From positions 1-64,000 of the forward strand of contig JBFIES010000003.1 of NCBI GenBank assembly GCA_041603235.1: DNA of 64,000 nucleotides. The letters are read 5' to 3'. The stretch is from Panacagrimonas sp041603235 (GTDB lineage Bacteria; Pseudomonadota; Gammaproteobacteria; Nevskiales; Nevskiaceae). The translations under genes and the position numbers were made by a program. The notes under the pieces are model-generated. The model did not search any database. It was not told the DNA's origin and saw only the letters and a list, made by a program, of their open reading frames with translations. This document shows positions 32,929 through 42,455 of this stretch, one piece after another. Position 1 is the stretch's first letter. Each line of letters opens with the position of its first letter.

Positions 32929-33918
32929 ATGAAACTTTTGAATCCCATGAGCGAAAAAATGCGGTATATCCGAACCCGGTCACTTGGTGCAGCTCTATTG
33001 GGGGCCTCCATGGTTGCGGTCAGTGCTCCGGCCCTAGCAGAAACACCGGTCGAAGTGCTCGTCGAGGGCACCGTTCATCAAGCCTTGTTTGCCATAGATT
33101 TTGTAGGCGACAAGGGAATGGCGGTAGGCGATGACGGCGAAGTCCAGGCCACAGAAGACGGCGGAAAAACCTGGAAGCAGGCAAAGCTTCCAACAGAAAT
33201 GGCCATGCTTGGCCTCGACTTTGATCCAGGCAGAATTCTCGTCGTTGGCCAGGCAGGTGTTGTTCTGCGTTCCGACGCGCCCGGAAAATGGGAAAAGGTT
33301 GACTCGGATACGGACAAGCGCCTGTTCTCGGTCAGTGCCAATGCAAACGGGTTTGCCGTGGCTGTGGGTGAGTTTGGCGCCATTATTCTGTCTAACGATG
33401 GCGGCAGTAGCTGGCAGTACCAGGAAATGGATTGGCTGGAGATCGGTACGGACGGCGGTGCAGAACCACATCTTTATTCCGTATTCGTAGGCGAAGACGA
33501 CGTCGTCACCCTGGTTGGCGAATTTGGCCTGATTCTGCGTTCCATGGACAAGGGACAGAGCTGGAACGTGGTGAACATGGCAGAAGCCTCCCTGTTTGCC
33601 ATCGAGATTCGTGACGATGGAAAGGGCTTTGCGGTCGGTCAGGACGGTTATGCCTTGAAGACCCGAGACAGGGGAGAAACCTGGGAAGCTCTCGATGTTG
33701 GTAGCAAGGCGATTCTCAATGGCGTCCATTCTTCGAGCAATGGCCATGTCGTGGTCTCGGCCATGCGCGAGATGATGATCAGTGAAGACGGTGGGGAGAC
33801 CTGGCGTGCACTGGACAACATTGAAGTCACAACGGTTTGGTATGTAGGCGTTAGCGCTTCAAGCAACGGCGTTCTTGCTGTGGGTCAGGGCGGAAGAATT
33901 CTTAAAGTCGGTAGTTAA
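32929..33918 (+). CDS. YCF48-related BNR-repeat protein, exported
   Basis: 329 residues. A signal peptide (LGAALLGASMVAVSAPALA) is followed by about six beta-propeller repeats with Asp-box motifs: ATEDGGKTW, SNDGGSSW, SMDKGQSW, TRDRGETW, SEDGGETW. Related to Hcf136/YCF48, a photosystem II assembly factor; in non-photosynthetic bacteria it is thought to assist assembly of envelope complexes. It lies 9 bases behind the transporter gene, so it probably serves that transporter (inference). Position 32929 ATG and 32947 ATG are both possible starts. Confidence 0.85.
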   Translation: MKLLNPMSEKMRYIRTRSLGAALLGASMVAVSAPALAETPVEVLVEGTVHQALFAIDFVGDKGMAVGDDGEVQATEDGGKTWKQAKLPTEMAMLGLDFDPGRILVVGQAGVVLRSDAPGKWEKVDSDTDKRLFSVSANANGFAVAVGEFGAIILSNDGGSSWQYQEMDWLEIGTDGGAEPHLYSVFVGEDDVVTLVGEFGLILRSMDKGQSWNVVNMAEASLFAIEIRDDGKGFAVGQDGYALKTRDRGETWEALDVGSKAILNGVHSSSNGHVVVSAMREMMISEDGGETWRALDNIEVTTVWYVGVSASSNGVLAVGQGGRILKVGS

Positions 33919-33979
33919 GAAGAATTAAGTGAGCGCTATTTAATGCTCAATATTAGATTGTCATTTGGAGGAGGGAAAC

Positions 33980-35986
33980 ATGGATAGAAAGACAACAATT
34001 CGGGGTGCAGGCGGGCTGGCGTTGGCGCTAGCAGCGGGCCTGGCATCCTTTAGTGCAAACGCTCAAGAAGAAGGCGGATTCTTCAGCGATGTCGGCATCA
34101 CGTTCAGCGGATTCGTCCGCTACGACTCTGCGTTTCGTATGACGCAGGACGAGAACCCGAACAACATCGCTGGCAATTTGTTCAACGGGGTGAACCAGCC
34201 GCGTTCAGCAGGTGATCCTGCAACAGGCTACAACGTGACGAGTTTGCAGATACCGCATACCAGGATGCAGGAAACGGCGAACAGCAAGTTCAACGTGAAC
34301 CAGTTCCGCGGCAAGTTCGATACCGCCATCAATTTCACGCCCAACGTACAGTTGTACTCCAGTCTGCGCGCCATCTTCGACGTAGGCGATTACGATAATT
34401 ACAACCCGAACGGCATCGGATCCACTTCTGAAGGTTTCAACCAGCAGAAGCCGGAATTCTTTGAATACGACGACTACAACTCCGGCGGCTGTCTGAATCC
34501 GGTGGAAATTTGCGGCCGCCGATACATGGTGGACTTCACTGCCCTGTACCTTGATTACACTTTTGGCAGTGTGCTGGTCCGAGTCGGTCAGCAACAAATT
34601 GCCTGGGGACAGGCCTTGTTCTTCCGTGTTTTTGACGTCCCCAATGGCCTGGACCTTCGCCGCCATCTGATTCTGGATGACGCTCTGGAAGAGTATGCCG
34701 ATGAACGCGTCGCATCTCCGGGTATCCGAATCACTTCACAGTTCGCCCAGCAGTGGGAAGCGGACGCTTATGTGCAGGCCTTCGTCCCCACCACTTACCC
34801 AACTCCGAATACGCCGTTCAATGTCATTCCGGCTCAGTTCACGATCCACGAAACCTACAGCGACAAACACGAGTGGGAAGACTTCAACTACGGCCTGCGT
34901 ATCCGCGGTAACTTCGGCCAGTGGGGCGTGCAGTTCATTGCGACGCAACGCTGGAACCACGAAGGCGTGTTTCGCTGGACCGAGTCGGGTGCCAATACAG
35001 ATGTACCCGGTATTCCCGGATCAGGTCTGATCGTCGCACGGACGCCGCTGGAAGTTGACCCATCAGGCGTTACCAGTGCAAATGAGTGGTTCACCTACGC
35101 CGGACGAGTGCGTCTGGACGGACTGGAAGGACTCAACGCCCTGATCACCGAGTTCAATGACGCAGACTCCCTGCTTTCGGGCCTGGGCCTGCAGGCGATC
35201 AGCGATCTGAGCGCGACGCTGGGCATTGACTTGACCACTGCGGGGGTCGGACCGACCGGTGCGCTGGGCGCAATGCCAGTGACAACGGTTGACGCTGCGG
35301 CTCGTGAGTTGGACTTGTTCTTCACCCTCACTGGCGGTCTGCGTGGCCACCTTGCGCACGAATATTTCCAGGAAGAGGTTTACGGAGCCGGTGTCAGCTA
35401 CGTGGTGGAGGCCAGCCCCGGCTCCATCCTCGACCAGTTGATCATCAACTTTGAAACCAGCTTTATCCCGGACCGTGTGTTTACGGCGCCCTCACTGTCT
35501 CGCAACTACATTGTCGAGGATGAGAGTGTTTCCGCACTGGTCATGGAAAAGTATCACCGCTGGTTTGGTGATTTTCCGGCCACCTACATGGTCTTCCAGG
35601 CGATTCACAAGACTGAGTCCAACCTGTTTGGCCAGCACCTCGGCTGCCAGGGCGGAACGGGCGGTGGTCCGGGTACGGTTGCGGGGGCAGAAAACCCCAA
35701 TACTCGCCAGTGCACCCCGCAGAGTGGTGGCAGCACGGACGTCGTGTTGGCCTTCCTCCAGCCGTTCCCGAACTACATTTATCGCCTGAGTGGTGCTGCG
35801 TTGCTGGATGTGGATGGCGGCCTGTTTGTTCAGGCTGGTTTCCGCTGGAGTCCGGGTAACAACTTGACCTTCGACATTTTCTACAACCATGTCGAAGGCA
35901 ATCTGTACGGTGATCCCAACTCCAATGCGTTGCAGAACATCGACTTCGCAGATGAAGTCGCAATCCGCGCCGCGCTGCAGTTCTAG
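33980..35986 (+). CDS. DUF1302 family outer membrane protein
   Basis: ATG 33980 is preceded by GGAGGAGGGAAAC and gives 668 residues, the family's normal length. A signal peptide (ALALAAGLASFSANA) is followed by ITFSGFVRYDSAFRM, VNQFRGKFDTAINF, LVRVGQQQIAWGQALFFRVF and a C-terminal barrel strand ending in Phe (VAIRAALQF). DUF1302 proteins are predicted beta-barrels that accompany DUF1329 proteins and MMPL-type RND pumps, often in degraders of steroids or hydrocarbons. A strong terminator follows. Confidence 0.88.
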   Translation: MDRKTTIRGAGGLALALAAGLASFSANAQEEGGFFSDVGITFSGFVRYDSAFRMTQDENPNNIAGNLFNGVNQPRSAGDPATGYNVTSLQIPHTRMQETANSKFNVNQFRGKFDTAINFTPNVQLYSSLRAIFDVGDYDNYNPNGIGSTSEGFNQQKPEFFEYDDYNSGGCLNPVEICGRRYMVDFTALYLDYTFGSVLVRVGQQQIAWGQALFFRVFDVPNGLDLRRHLILDDALEEYADERVASPGIRITSQFAQQWEADAYVQAFVPTTYPTPNTPFNVIPAQFTIHETYSDKHEWEDFNYGLRIRGNFGQWGVQFIATQRWNHEGVFRWTESGANTDVPGIPGSGLIVARTPLEVDPSGVTSANEWFTYAGRVRLDGLEGLNALITEFNDADSLLSGLGLQAISDLSATLGIDLTTAGVGPTGALGAMPVTTVDAAARELDLFFTLTGGLRGHLAHEYFQEEVYGAGVSYVVEASPGSILDQLIINFETSFIPDRVFTAPSLSRNYIVEDESVSALVMEKYHRWFGDFPATYMVFQAIHKTESNLFGQHLGCQGGTGGGPGTVAGAENPNTRQCTPQSGGSTDVVLAFLQPFPNYIYRLSGAALLDVDGGLFVQAGFRWSPGNNLTFDIFYNHVEGNLYGDPNSNALQNIDFADEVAIRAALQF

Positions 35987-36035
35987 TCAAGAACGGCTCA
36001 GAGGCGTTTTGAGAGCCTAGGCGCGTCATGCGCGA

Positions 36036-36065
36036 AGCCCCCAGGCGCAACCTGGGGGCTTTTTT
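36036..36065 (+). terminator. Rho-independent terminator behind DUF1302 gene
   Basis: AGCCCCCAGG (36036-36045), loop CGCAA, CCTGGGGGCT (36051-36060), then a run of T (with the T of GCT, six Ts). It separates the DUF1302 and DUF1329 genes, so DUF1329 has its own promoter or depends on read-through. Confidence 0.92.
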
Positions 36066-36149
36066 GTTGTCAGACAGATGGATGAGCAGATTTGCCTGAC
36101 GAGATGGAGCGGGACTGCTCACACAGCCCGCTCTGAAAGGAGGAGCAGA

Positions 36150-37529
36150 GTGCATATCAGGAAGTTTGACCGAGCTTATAGTCGACGTAAGTTTCTCCGG
36201 GACAGCAGCGCCGGACTGTTGGCGACGGGCGTGCTTGCACCACTGGCGAAGACCATTGCAGATACAGGAGAGGTTTCAAAAGCCTATCCCGATGAGCTGC
36301 TCTCGATTGACGCCTACACCAAAGGCAAGATCAAAACGGGCGATTTCATCGACGCGTCAAATGTCGAGCACGTCAAAGACTTGATGCCGCCGATCAATTA
36401 CGAACAGATTCTCAAGCAGGGTCGTAAGGTCCGAGTGGTCAAGTCCACTACTGACATCATGCGTCTGTCGCCGTGGGAGTACATAGAAGCGACCCTCAAG
36501 AACGCCGGAAAGGCCAAGTTCGATGACAAGGGTAATGTCGTCAACGCCGCTGACGGAAAGCCCTGGATTGGTGGCAATCCATTTCCTGATCCAAAATCCG
36601 GCATAGAGCTCGTTGCTGCCCAAACACTGAGCTGGGGTCGGCACGACGCTTCCTTCTACGCCTTCAACGCGCAGGCGCTCCGCAATGACGGCGCCCCTCG
36701 TTTTAACTACACCGGCGGCTGGGCAGAACTCTCCGCCGTTGCACGGGTGAGTATGGATCCCAAACCATACTGGCCCGGACATGAGGACAAGCTTCGCTAC
36801 CAGTCGGTATTTTTTCTCTCTCCCAATCAGTTCAAGGGCACTTCCTTTCTGAACATATGGGATTACGATCACAGCACCTTTCCGCTGCTGTACGGCTACG
36901 TTGCAGACTTCAAGCGCATCCGTCAGTTTCCAACCGATCAGCGCTTTGAACCACTGTTGCCGGGGTTGTCCTTGTACCTCTCAGATGCCTGGGGCGCTGG
37001 TGACCCGCTGAATACCTGGAGCGGCTACAAGATCGTGGGGAGAGGGCCGTGGCTGGCGGGCCTGTCCGAGGGCTGGAATCCTGAGCACCCAAACTGGGAG
37101 CACGGTACGCATGGCGGGCCAAAGGGAAAGAGTTTCTGGGATATGAGCGTTGAACTGATCCCGGAAGCCATCCAGGTGGAAGCCCAGCCGACCGGCTTTC
37201 CCCGTGCGCCTGTTTCCAAGAAGCACCTCTGGTTTGATGCGCGAAACCAGATTCTGGTCGGGATGACCACGTTCGATCGCCGTGGAAAGCCCTTCCGCAG
37301 CTTTGACGGGGCCTATTCGCTGTACGAGTCGGGCGACCAGAAGATGATGGATGGCAAGCATCCGTATTGGAGTTGGTGTCATGTGACCGCCTCGGATATC
37401 CAGACCGGAGACATCACGCGGCTGGAACAGGTCAAAGCGCATTCCCTGCACAAGAGCGGCGCCAATGATCCGCAAATGTACGAGCGATACCTTACCCAGA
37501 ATGCACTGCGCGTTCTTGGCACGAGCTAG
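36150..37529 (+). CDS. DUF1329 family protein with Tat signal
   Basis: GTG 36150 is preceded by AAAGGAGGAG; ATG 36078 lies too close to the terminator. 459 residues. The N-terminus has a twin-arginine motif S-R-R-K-F-L-R and a hydrophobic stretch AGLLATGVLAPLA. The rest (TKGKIKTGDFIDASNVEHVK, MPPINYEQILKQGRKVRVVK, NPFPDPKSG, HPYWSW) is DUF1329, predicted to have a lipoprotein-carrier (LolA-like) fold. It probably carries a hydrophobic molecule in the periplasm for the RND/DUF1302 system. Export by Tat suggests folding or cofactor loading in the cytoplasm. Confidence 0.87.
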   Translation: MHIRKFDRAYSRRKFLRDSSAGLLATGVLAPLAKTIADTGEVSKAYPDELLSIDAYTKGKIKTGDFIDASNVEHVKDLMPPINYEQILKQGRKVRVVKSTTDIMRLSPWEYIEATLKNAGKAKFDDKGNVVNAADGKPWIGGNPFPDPKSGIELVAAQTLSWGRHDASFYAFNAQALRNDGAPRFNYTGGWAELSAVARVSMDPKPYWPGHEDKLRYQSVFFLSPNQFKGTSFLNIWDYDHSTFPLLYGYVADFKRIRQFPTDQRFEPLLPGLSLYLSDAWGAGDPLNTWSGYKIVGRGPWLAGLSEGWNPEHPNWEHGTHGGPKGKSFWDMSVELIPEAIQVEAQPTGFPRAPVSKKHLWFDARNQILVGMTTFDRRGKPFRSFDGAYSLYESGDQKMMDGKHPYWSWCHVTASDIQTGDITRLEQVKAHSLHKSGANDPQMYERYLTQNALRVLGTS

Positions 37530-37709
37530 AGGGCTGGGCGGTCGCCCACCCGAATGGGTGGAGGGAAAGCTCGGCTGACGGTGTACTCTCAGACTTCAGG
37601 CCGGGCGCGTGAAGTGGAGCGTGATCGAGCGCCCTCGGGGCCGATTTATCAAGACAATCAAATATCCGGCGCGATCATGCCTCGCGACCGATAAGAACAG
37701 GAGAATCTG

Positions 37710-38525
37710 GTGAACGCATCATCCGCAGTGGATTATCGAAATCTCTTTCAGCTGGACGGCAAAGTCGCACTGGTAACCGGCGGCGCGCGCGGCATCGGAG
37801 CCGCCGTGTGCAAGGCACTGGCACAGAGCGGAGCGAGTGTTCTGGTGACCGACCTGCTTGAAGATCTTGGCAACAAGACGGTCGCCGAGATCAATGCAGC
37901 AGGCGGCAAGGCGGCGTTTCTGAGCCAGGACGTGACCGTCGAGGCCGACTGGGAAAAGGCAGTTCAACATGCCGTCTCCGAGTTTGGTGCACTGGATATT
38001 CTGGTCAACAACGCCGGCATCGAAACCGCCGCCATGCTCACCGAGTGTGAGGTCGATGATTTTCGCAAGCTGATGGACGTCAACGTCACCGGCGTGTTTC
38101 TCGGTCTCAAGCATGCAGCGCGCGTCATGAAGTCGGGTGCCAGCATCATCAATCTTTCGTCGGTTGCTGGCCTAATCGGAACACCCGGTCATATCGCCTA
38201 CCATGCCTCCAAAGGTGCGGTGCGCTTGATGACCAAGGCTGCGGCCGTAGAGTGTGCACAACTCGGAACGGGTATCCGCATCAACTCGATTCATCCGGCG
38301 ATTGTAGAAACCGATATGGGCACCAATTTCATCAAGGATTTCGTGAACCTGAAATTGGCCCCGGACTATGCAACCGCCGAGGCAGCCATCAAGGCTGCGC
38401 ATCCGATTGGACACTTCGGTGCGCCTAGCGATGTTGCCAGTGCGGTGATCTATCTGGCGTCGGACGCCACGCGATGGATGACAGGGAGTGAACTGGTTAT
38501 TGATGGCGGCTACACGGCTATCTAG
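37710..38525 (+). CDS. Short-chain dehydrogenase/reductase
   Basis: GTG 37710 with AGGAGA upstream; 271 residues. NAD(P)-binding TGGARGIG (23-30), NNAG (100-103), catalytic Ser in INLSSVAG and Y164-x-x-x-K168 (AYHASK). Acidic residue after the second strand (TDLL) suggests NAD preference. Classical SDRs of this kind oxidise hydroxy groups of steroids, acyl-CoAs or alcohols; the substrate is unknown. First of three rightward genes ending at a terminator. Confidence 0.88.
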   Translation: MNASSAVDYRNLFQLDGKVALVTGGARGIGAAVCKALAQSGASVLVTDLLEDLGNKTVAEINAAGGKAAFLSQDVTVEADWEKAVQHAVSEFGALDILVNNAGIETAAMLTECEVDDFRKLMDVNVTGVFLGLKHAARVMKSGASIINLSSVAGLIGTPGHIAYHASKGAVRLMTKAAAVECAQLGTGIRINSIHPAIVETDMGTNFIKDFVNLKLAPDYATAEAAIKAAHPIGHFGAPSDVASAVIYLASDATRWMTGSELVIDGGYTAI

Positions 38526-38568
38526 CCCGAGGGCTCGACGGCGATCCCACACAAGAATAGGAACACAG

Positions 38569-39408
38569 ATGGCAAAGCTGCTTGATGCAATCGCTGCTGC
38601 AAACGGTGGATTGCTGTGGATTGATGACACCGCATACTCGAATCGCCTGCTCGCTGGCGGCAAGACGCCCTGGGGGCACGCCGCGGAGTACGTTGCCTAC
38701 CGTCGAAAAGCGGCTGGTCTGCTCAAGCCAGGCGTTAATGTAGTGCCGCTGGCTCATTTCGCAGATGCCTGGATCACCGCGCATCCTGATCTGCGTGAGG
38801 CCATGGCCGCGAAGAAGCGCGTGGTGGTTCCGGCCAGGACGCTGCTGGCGGACGAAGAATTTCGAGCCCACATGATCGATGTTCTGCAGGGGCTTCGCGC
38901 CGCATTTGGTTCCTCGCCGCTGGTGCTGTCACTGCCATCGCCACGTGCCTGGGTGGGCATCGCCTACCGACAGGCATTTGGTGACGATGCCGACCTCGAA
39001 GTTGGCGGCGACGAAGCGGACTCTTGCTCGGTCTACGTGGCGGAGTTCCTGCGCAGTTTTGGCGAGGTCGGCGTGGACGGGCTATTGCTTGAAGAGGCCG
39101 CTGGACAGGAGCCGGCCTCGGCCGAAGAAATCGAGTGGTACCAGCCCGTCATCAACGTTGCAGGTCACTACCGATGGGATATCGGCCTGCGTTTTGCAGA
39201 TGGCTCCGCGTTCGCCGGTAACGCCACTGGCATGACTTATGTAATTGCCCCGACACCGGTGGGAGGCGCTGCCAATGGCCTTGCCATCGATGACGCATTC
39301 TGGGCAGGAAACGATGCCCCATCAGCCCCTCAGGGTAGCTTCCGTTACCTACAGATTCCGGCAGACGCCGTTCCTGAGAAAGTGCTGGAGCGTCTGGCCA
39401 CCCTTTGA
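38569..39408 (+). CDS. Hypothetical cytoplasmic protein
   Basis: ATG 38569 with AGGAACACAG upstream; 279 residues. No family recognised with confidence. Segments: LLWIDDTAYSNRLLAGGKTP, PLVLSLPSPRAWVGIAYRQA, EVGVDGLLLEEAAG, then a C-terminal domain with RWDIGLRFADGSAF. A distant uroporphyrinogen-decarboxylase-like barrel is possible (central part), but not shown. Lies between an SDR and a DUF3237 gene in one unit. Confidence 0.6.
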   Translation: MAKLLDAIAAANGGLLWIDDTAYSNRLLAGGKTPWGHAAEYVAYRRKAAGLLKPGVNVVPLAHFADAWITAHPDLREAMAAKKRVVVPARTLLADEEFRAHMIDVLQGLRAAFGSSPLVLSLPSPRAWVGIAYRQAFGDDADLEVGGDEADSCSVYVAEFLRSFGEVGVDGLLLEEAAGQEPASAEEIEWYQPVINVAGHYRWDIGLRFADGSAFAGNATGMTYVIAPTPVGGAANGLAIDDAFWAGNDAPSAPQGSFRYLQIPADAVPEKVLERLATL

Positions 39409-39460
39409 GTCGAAGAAGTTGAACGCCATGTAGTGCCCGCCATGCTGGGGAGGAGAGCTC

Positions 39461-39919
39461 ATGTACCAATACAAGATGGAACACGTGTGTACCTATCGCG
39501 CCACTTTGGAATCGCCGGTTCTGGTGAGTTCTGCCGAGGGCGATATCCGCGCCAATTTCTATGTCACAGGTGGCGAAGTCTGGGGCCCAAAACTCAAGGG
39601 CAAGGTTTTGCCCATCGGCGGTGACTGGCTGACCTTGCGCGTGGATGGTGTCTGCGCCCTGGACGTGCGGGCAGCTCTCGAAAGCGAAGACGGCGCGCAC
39701 ATTGATGTGGCCTATAACGGCGTCCTGGATATGGGACCCGACGGTCACGCCAATTTTCTGAAGGGCGAGGTACCGGACGTTGTGCAGATTCGCGCTGCAC
39801 CGCGGCTGCGCACTGCTCATCCGGATTACCAGTGGGTCAACCGCGTGCAGTTCATCAATATTGGTGAAGGGCGGCTCAAGGAAGGCGTGGTTCAGTACGA
39901 CGTTTACGCGCTGGGTTGA
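39461..39919 (+). CDS. DUF3237 family protein
   Basis: 152 residues, the family's usual size. Motifs: GGEVWGPKLKGKVLPIGGDW, LRVDGVCALDVRAALESEDG, AHIDVAYNGV, TAHPDYQWVNRVQFINIG. DUF3237 proteins are small beta-barrels of unknown role, often beside aromatic- or steroid-catabolism genes. GGGGAGGAGAG precedes the ATG. Followed by a terminator at 40101-40133. Confidence 0.85.
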   Translation: MYQYKMEHVCTYRATLESPVLVSSAEGDIRANFYVTGGEVWGPKLKGKVLPIGGDWLTLRVDGVCALDVRAALESEDGAHIDVAYNGVLDMGPDGHANFLKGEVPDVVQIRAAPRLRTAHPDYQWVNRVQFINIGEGRLKEGVVQYDVYALG

Positions 39920-40100
39920 TCAAGTCGACTGGCGGCGAGACTCAAGGGCTCGCGCTACGGGCCCCCTCGGCCCCAGATGGATGCTGCGCAGCCGAACCTG
40001 CACACAGCTGTGCCAGCAGCGTCGCAGGAAATCTCTCTTGCGGAGCGGTGACGATAGCGGGCTTGCATTGTCCGTCACCTTGGCACCTGTCAATGCCAAT

Positions 40101-40133
40101 AGCCTCGGAGTACTTGCCTGGAGGCTTTTTTTT
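40101..40133 (+). terminator. Terminator behind DUF3237 gene
   Basis: AGCCTC (40101-40106) pairs with GAGGCT (40121-40126), followed by a run of eight T to 40133. Confidence 0.75.
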
Positions 40134-40276
40134 GGCGCCTGCGCGGGATAGGGTTTGACTGGATGTCGGCACCGCGGTCGATGCGCTGATAATGACCGGA
40201 CGCTGTCATCCCTTACCACCCATACCGCACCCTGATAGCGACGCCTGTCGCGGTGCGCCCAACCGGAGTTGGCACG

Positions 40277-41290
40277 ATGGAAAATCGACAGTGGATACTG
40301 AAACGACGGCCGCAAGGTGACATACGAGACGGAGACCTGGTGTTTGAAACCAGCCCCGTCCCCAAACCCAAGCCCGGCGAGATCGTGATTCGCAATGAGT
40401 GGCTGTCTCTGGACCCGACCAATCGCGTCTGGATGAGCGATATCCCGCAATACATGCCGCCCGTGCCGCTGGATGCACCCATGCGCGGCTTCGTGGTGGG
40501 GCAGGTGACCGACAGCGCTGCTGATGCTTACGCAGTGGGGGATCACGTGATGGGAATCGGCTCCTGGAGTGACTATTCATGCCAGCCCGCGCACATGCTG
40601 TCGCCCGTACCAGTGATACCAGGAATCTCGCGCAAGGATGTTTTTGGCCAGTTTGGCATCGTTGCGCCCACGGCCTACTTTGGCTTGCTGGATATTGGCG
40701 AACCCAAGATTGGTGAAACCTTGCTGGTATCAGGTGCAGCAGGTGCGGTCGGCAGCATTGCCGGGCAGCTCGGCAAGGTCTGGGGGTGCAAGGTGGTTGG
40801 TATTGCCGGCGGCAAGCAGAAGTGCGACTGGATTACCGATGTACTCGGCTTTGATCACGCTATTGACTACAAATCCGAGAACGTAGACGCACGGCTCCGC
40901 GAACTATGTCCGGAAGGCATCGACATCTATTTTGACAACGTTGGCGGCGAGACCCTGAACACGGCGCTGGGGCAGATGAATTTGTTTGGCCGCGTGATTC
41001 AGTGCGGCATGATTTCCTCGTACAACAACGATGCAAGAGATGCTGCGCCGGCCAACTACCCGATGATTCTCATGCAGCGGCTCAAAGTGCAGGGTTTCAT
41101 CGTCATTGATTCGGCCATGCGTTACCCCGAGGCCTTTCGAGCGCTGAGCAAACTGAGGCTGGAAGGCCGGCTGCATTGGCGTCATCACGAGATCAAAGGC
41201 CTGGAACAGGCAGAGAAGGCGGTTCGCATGCTCTACAGCGGCGAGAACACCGGCAAGTTGATGATCAAGGTTTCGGATATCGAAGAATGA
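40277..41290 (+). CDS. Zinc-free MDR family NADP-dependent oxidoreductase, copy 1
   Basis: ATG 40277 with CGGAG upstream; 337 residues. The N-terminal half (NEWLSLDPTNRVWMSD) and the Rossmann half (VSGAAGAVGSIAGQLGKVWG, CKVVGIAGG, YFDNVGGETLN) are those of the prostaglandin reductase/CurA/YncB group, which reduce enone double bonds with NADPH and need no zinc. Two paralogues lie at 41361 and 47832. Possible role: reducing alpha,beta-unsaturated ketones in a catabolic route. Confidence 0.9.
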   Translation: MENRQWILKRRPQGDIRDGDLVFETSPVPKPKPGEIVIRNEWLSLDPTNRVWMSDIPQYMPPVPLDAPMRGFVVGQVTDSAADAYAVGDHVMGIGSWSDYSCQPAHMLSPVPVIPGISRKDVFGQFGIVAPTAYFGLLDIGEPKIGETLLVSGAAGAVGSIAGQLGKVWGCKVVGIAGGKQKCDWITDVLGFDHAIDYKSENVDARLRELCPEGIDIYFDNVGGETLNTALGQMNLFGRVIQCGMISSYNNDARDAAPANYPMILMQRLKVQGFIVIDSAMRYPEAFRALSKLRLEGRLHWRHHEIKGLEQAEKAVRMLYSGENTGKLMIKVSDIEE

Positions 41291-41360
41291 TCGTGATCGC
41301 CTCTTGCGCTGACACCTGAAATTGAATTCATCACGTTTAAAAACCCAAGGAGAACCTGCT

Positions 41361-42398
41361 TTGCCACAGACAGCTGATACAAATCGTCAATGGTTGCTTA
41401 CCCGTAACCCGGCCCCAGATGAGTCCCCGACTACGGATATGTGGAAGCTCGAAAGCAGTGCCGTGCCGGTGCCAGGTGACAAGCAGATTTTGCTGCGCAC
41501 CTTGTGCCTCTCTCTGGACCCTTACATGCGGCCGCGCATCAATGCCGGTGATACCTACATGCCAGGCGTCAGGCCGGGTGAGGTGATGGTGGGCGGTACC
41601 GTGTCGCGCGTGGAGGTTTCCAATCATCCGGATTACAAGGTCGGTGATCTGGTTCAGGCGTACTCCGGCTGGCAGGATTTTGCGGTGACAGACGGCGAAG
41701 ATATTGCGGTGAAACTACCTGCAGGGGCGAAGCACCCAAGCTGGTATCTCGGCGCTCTGGGCATGCCCGGCTTTACCGCATGGCATGCGCTCATGAACAT
41801 CGGCAAGCCTGCCAAAGGCGAAACCTTTGTCGTTGCAGCAGCAACCGGCGCGGTGGGTCAGATCATCGGTCAGCTGGCCAAGCAGCAGGGCTGTCGTGTC
41901 GTGGGTATCGCCGGTGGCGAGAAGAAGTGTGCTTACGCGGTAGACGAACTTGGTTTCGATGCCTGTGTTGATCACAGAGGGGCAGATTTTCCGAAGCAGC
42001 TTGAAGCAGCTTGCCCCAAGGGTGTCGACATCTACATGGAGAATGTGGGTGGCGCCGTTTTTGATGCTGTGCTTCCGCTCTTGAATGTCGGTGCGCGTAT
42101 TCCAGTGTGCGGCCTGATTACGCACTACAGCGGTGATGGCATGGGCGGCGCTGATCGCCTGCCCGGTTTCATGGCTTCAGCTCTGTTCAAGCGGCTCAAA
42201 CTTGAAGGCTTCATCATTTTCGATGAGTACCCCAAGTATTACGGACAGTTTCTTGGGCAGGTGACCAGCCAGGTTGAGAGCGGCGACATTCTGGTTCGTG
42301 AGCATCTGATTGACGATTTTGAATCAGCGCCACAAGGCCTGATTGATTTGTTGGGTGGCGGCAACTTCGGCAAGGTCGTGGTCAAGGTCGGCAGCTGA
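41361..42398 (+). CDS. Zinc-free MDR family NADP-dependent oxidoreductase, copy 2
   Basis: TTG 41361 is chosen because AAGGAG lies 8 bases upstream; an ATG at 41322 is possible. 345 residues: LCLSLDPYMRPRINAG, PGFTAWHALMNIGKPAKGET, VAAATGAVGQIIGQLAKQQG, YMENVGGAVFDAVLP. Same family as its neighbour 70 bases upstream but clearly diverged (slightly longer), so an old duplication. Ends at a long hairpin terminator. Confidence 0.9.
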   Translation: MPQTADTNRQWLLTRNPAPDESPTTDMWKLESSAVPVPGDKQILLRTLCLSLDPYMRPRINAGDTYMPGVRPGEVMVGGTVSRVEVSNHPDYKVGDLVQAYSGWQDFAVTDGEDIAVKLPAGAKHPSWYLGALGMPGFTAWHALMNIGKPAKGETFVVAAATGAVGQIIGQLAKQQGCRVVGIAGGEKKCAYAVDELGFDACVDHRGADFPKQLEAACPKGVDIYMENVGGAVFDAVLPLLNVGARIPVCGLITHYSGDGMGGADRLPGFMASALFKRLKLEGFIIFDEYPKYYGQFLGQVTSQVESGDILVREHLIDDFESAPQGLIDLLGGGNFGKVVVKVGS

Positions 42399-42417
42399 TA
42401 CTGCCTGATACAGCATC

Positions 42418-42452
42418 CGCGATGCGATGAGTCCTTGGCTCATCGCATCGCG
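42418..42452. terminator. Bidirectional terminator between convergent genes
   Basis: CGCGATGCGATGAG (42418-42431), loop TCCTTGG, CTCATCGCATCGCG (42439-42452): a perfect 14-bp stem in the 57-base gap between convergent genes. Confidence 0.75.
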
Positions 42453-42455
42453 TAA

